Shown here in pieces: positions 62,678-64,000 of a stretch of DNA of 64,000 nucleotides; positions within the stretch are counted from its first letter, which is position 1, and each line of letters starts with the position of its first letter. Position numbers and translations under genes: made by a program. Origin of the DNA: Paeniglutamicibacter cryotolerans (lineage in GTDB: Bacteria > Actinomycetota > Actinomycetes > Actinomycetales > Micrococcaceae); NCBI RefSeq assembly GCF_014190875.1, contig NZ_JACHVS010000002.1:682001-746000 (forward strand), written 5' to 3'. The notes beneath the pieces were generated by a model. The model was not told the DNA's origin. It worked only from the letters and a program-made list of their open reading frames with translations, and made no database searches.

Positions 62678-63209
62678 GCCCAGCGGCGCTGGGCACGGCG
62701 CCCGAGGCAACACTGGGCGTCATCCCCGGGTGCGTGATCGAGCGTGGGATGGGAATTGGAGGCATGGCTGATTCCACCGCGAGAGTGCCACGTGCCCACC
62801 ACTGGAGAATGGGCCAGAAGGCGCAAGGTCCTATTGAGTCGGGATTAAGCATATGAATCGAAACTTGATTTGGTCCATAGAAATCGGGACCATGTACGGC
62901 GAGCACCATACGCGCCGAATCGGCACCGCCAGAGCAAGAGCAGCACGGCTGCTTCCCACAGGCTGCGCCTGCTATTGATCCAGGCATCGACGTGGCCGCT
63001 GGCAATGAGAGCAAGGTCCCGGCACCCGGCAATGTCATGGTCGATGGAAACAACGTAGAGATAAAGAAAGGTTCTGGAAAGTACGAACAGAATAAGTCGT
63101 ATGACCGTTGGCTGTTTAACGGCGATCTCACAGAGGCAAGAGCCGCGAAAGTGCGCAATCAGTTCGGGGCCTAGTTCACGGTGGCAAGCCACGAATGTCG
63201 GTGGTAACC
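62678..63209. other. Gene debris, including an open frame without a start
   Basis: About 530 bases with no complete gene. The plus-strand frame is open from 62881 to the stop at 63174 (about 97 codons) but has no start except a GTG at 62992. Its sequence (CTASTIRAESAPPEQEQ near the beginning, then KKGSGKYEQNKSYDRWLFNG) looks like the end of a real protein whose 5' part is lost. A 41-codon frame starting at the ATG at 62853 is in a different frame. The region is less GC-rich than its neighbours. Confidence 0.5.
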
Positions 63210-63395
63210 ATGGCCAACACCGACATCCACAACGGCAAGAAAGGCAATCACCGAGTCAAAGGCAGCATCGCGGCCACCGATTCATACCGGGTTTCCTACC
63301 GGCTCCCCGATCGAGCCGCGGAAGATATTGCCCGAAGCGTGTCGGCCAAGGCCATCCTGGCCTCCAACGAGGCAGCGGAGAAGCTGCTGGACGGC

Positions 63396-63441
63396 GTCGG
63401 CGAGAGTCTTCGCCGGAAGTCGGCGAGAGTCTTCGCCGGAA
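63396..63441 (+). repeat. Tandem duplication of 23 bp
   Basis: Two perfect adjoining copies of 23 bases. Each unit contains CGGCGA-GAGTCT-TCGCCG, a small hairpin. Because 23 is not a multiple of three, the duplication changes the reading frame of the surrounding remnant. Confidence 0.9.
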
Positions 63442-63478
63442 CAAGAACGAAAGTACACGTCGGCATGTCGTTGGCCTG

Positions 63479-63514
63479 CCCCGCGAACGGTGGGCCGGAC
63501 AACCGTTCGCGGGG
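63479..63514. repeat. Perfect 13-bp inverted repeat inside the remnant
   Basis: 63479-63491 pairs with 63502-63514 with a 10-base loop. It resembles a terminator stem without a U-run and lies between the two differently framed coding-like pieces. Confidence 0.65.
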
Positions 63515-63729
63515 CGGACCTCGATTCCTCGGCGGTGCGGGCGGACGTCTCGAAGTTTCGCTACCGTGGGTGGGCTATCCACATCCCGGCGCGGGACTCG
63601 ACGGCTAAGCAAGGGAACGGCCCTGAATCATTGGAGCGCCGGACCAAGACCACCCCGACTCCTTAGCGAGACCGTGTTCTCCAGAGCGGGCTTTCGTAAA
63701 GATTCTCCCTTGTCCCAAAGCGACAAGAC

Positions 63730-63766
63730 CCCGTCCGGCACCACCGCATAGGGGGCGCCGGACGGG
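63730..63766 (-). terminator. Probable terminator of the UvrA-like gene
   Basis: A 10-bp stem (63730-63739 with 63757-63766) lies 17-53 bases past the stop of the leftward UvrA-like gene. The loop is 17 bases. Confidence 0.6.
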
Positions 63767-63782
63767 AAGCGGGACGGCAGGG

Positions 63783-64000
63783 CTAGGCTCCGATGTACTT
63801 CGCCAGGTGCTCACCGGTAAGCGTGGACCTGCCCGCAACCAGTTCCGCCGGTGTGCCCTGGAAGACGATACATCCGCCATCGTGGCCGGCTCCGGGACCG
63901 AGATCGATGATCCAATCGCCGTGGGCCATGACAGCCTGATGGTGTTCGATCACGATAACCGTCTTTCCATCATCCACGAGTCGGTCAAGCAGGCCCAGCA
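63783..64000 (-). CDS. UvrA-like ABC ATPase, 3' part (5' end outside window)
   Basis: The visible 72 codons form the C-terminal end of the second ABC domain of a UvrA-family protein. The D-loop/Walker-distal segment LLDRLVDDGKTVIVIEHHQ (switch His in EHHQ), then GDWIIDLGPGAGHDGGCIVF and the end STLTGEHLAKYIGA are all UvrA-type. The ending matches the shorter UvrA paralogues of Actinobacteria, annotated as UvrA-like or drug-resistance ABC proteins, better than canonical UvrA, but only the end is visible. The gene continues beyond 64000. Confidence 0.85.
   Translation of the reverse strand, partial: LGLLDRLVDDGKTVIVIEHHQAVMAHGDWIIDLGPGAGHDGGCIVFQGTPAELVAGRSTLTGEHLAKYIGA

Larger units (their letters stand above)
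63210..63666 (+). pseudogene. Remnant with a 23-bp tandem duplication and frame changes
   Basis: From the ATG at 63210 an open frame encodes ANTDIHNGKKGNHRVKGSIA and onwards to a helical stretch (AAEDIARSVSAKAILASNEA) for 69 codons. A 23-bp unit at 63396-63418 is then repeated at 63419-63441, which shifts the frame. The last 50 codons that look protein-coding (RADVSKFRYRGWAIHIPARD, ending at 63666) are in yet another frame. So at least two frame changes separate recognisable pieces. The product is unknown to me. Confidence 0.5.

Noticed and set aside
62853..62978. A 41-codon gene starting at 62853
   Set aside because: It has no Shine-Dalgarno or recognisable sequence and ends inside the startless frame that looks more protein-like.
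63396..63441. Possible start of a CRISPR array (repeat units with small hairpins)
   Set aside because: There are only two adjoining copies with no spacer between them; this is a tandem duplication.

Overview
The window is GC-rich (strongly G/C at third codon positions), uses many GTG starts, and is packed with same-strand genes that overlap by 1-8 bases. Several marker genes are actinobacterial: mihF, a metal-binding-free type of PriA with a degenerate P-loop, DUF3043, DUF3097, ctaF, and a PyrR site placed just before the Shine-Dalgarno of pyrR. Gene order and protein sequences look most like Micrococcaceae (Arthrobacter sensu lato, for example Paeniglutamicibacter or Glutamicibacter). The genus is an inference. 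Almost everything is core chromosome; no prophage, insertion sequence, CRISPR array, rRNA or tRNA was seen.

Layout, 1-7.6 kb: the 3' end of aroK, then aroB, a TPR protein, efp and nusB; an oxalate/formate-type MFS transporter with a 59-residue partner; an unknown gene; a gene-poor stretch; a PrsW-like membrane protease. 7.6-16.6 kb: the pyrimidine operon pyrR-pyrB-pyrC-(PH-like membrane protein)-carA-carB-pyrF, with a PyrR-binding hairpin at its head and a perfect 15-bp terminator stem at its end. 16.6-22.6 kb: mihF-gmk-rpoZ-coaBC-metK-priA. 22.6-29 kb: an alpha/beta hydrolase, glpK, then leuS behind an apparent attenuator with a tiny Leu-Leu leader peptide, then degV. 29-38.4 kb: comEA-comEC-holA, rpsT on the other strand, a lone MazF-like protein, lepA-hemW.

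38.4-44.6 kb: a secreted-protein gene interrupted by one in-frame amber codon, DUF4870 and DUF3097 genes, then a CIRCE-controlled hrcA-dnaJ-rsmE operon. 44.6-49.8 kb: a GerMN lipoprotein, then phoH-ybeY-corC-era. 49.9-53.5 kb: leuA behind a leaderless Leu-rich leader peptide and a hairpin that hides its Shine-Dalgarno, then recO-uppS. 53.6-58.5 kb: a hydrolase, pyrD, a DUF3043 gene, an M20 dipeptidase and an ErpA/HesB-type Fe-S protein. 58.6-62.7 kb: ctaC-ctaD-ctaF and a HutC-type GntR regulator. The last 1.3 kb is gene debris, including a 23-bp tandem duplication, followed by the 3' end of a UvrA-like ABC protein.

The genes work together in a few clear blocks: UMP synthesis (carAB, pyrB, pyrC, pyrF in one operon, pyrD 39 kb away, pyrE not in the window), shikimate synthesis, competence DNA uptake (comEA/comEC), heat-shock control (CIRCE/HrcA), terminal oxidase synthesis, and leucine supply and use. 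The most interesting signal is the leucine pair: leuS and leuA each appear to begin with a -10 element exactly 6 nt before the ATG of a leader peptide with consecutive Leu codons. The other points worth following are the amber-interrupted secreted protein under a Crp-like palindrome and the small MFS partner protein.
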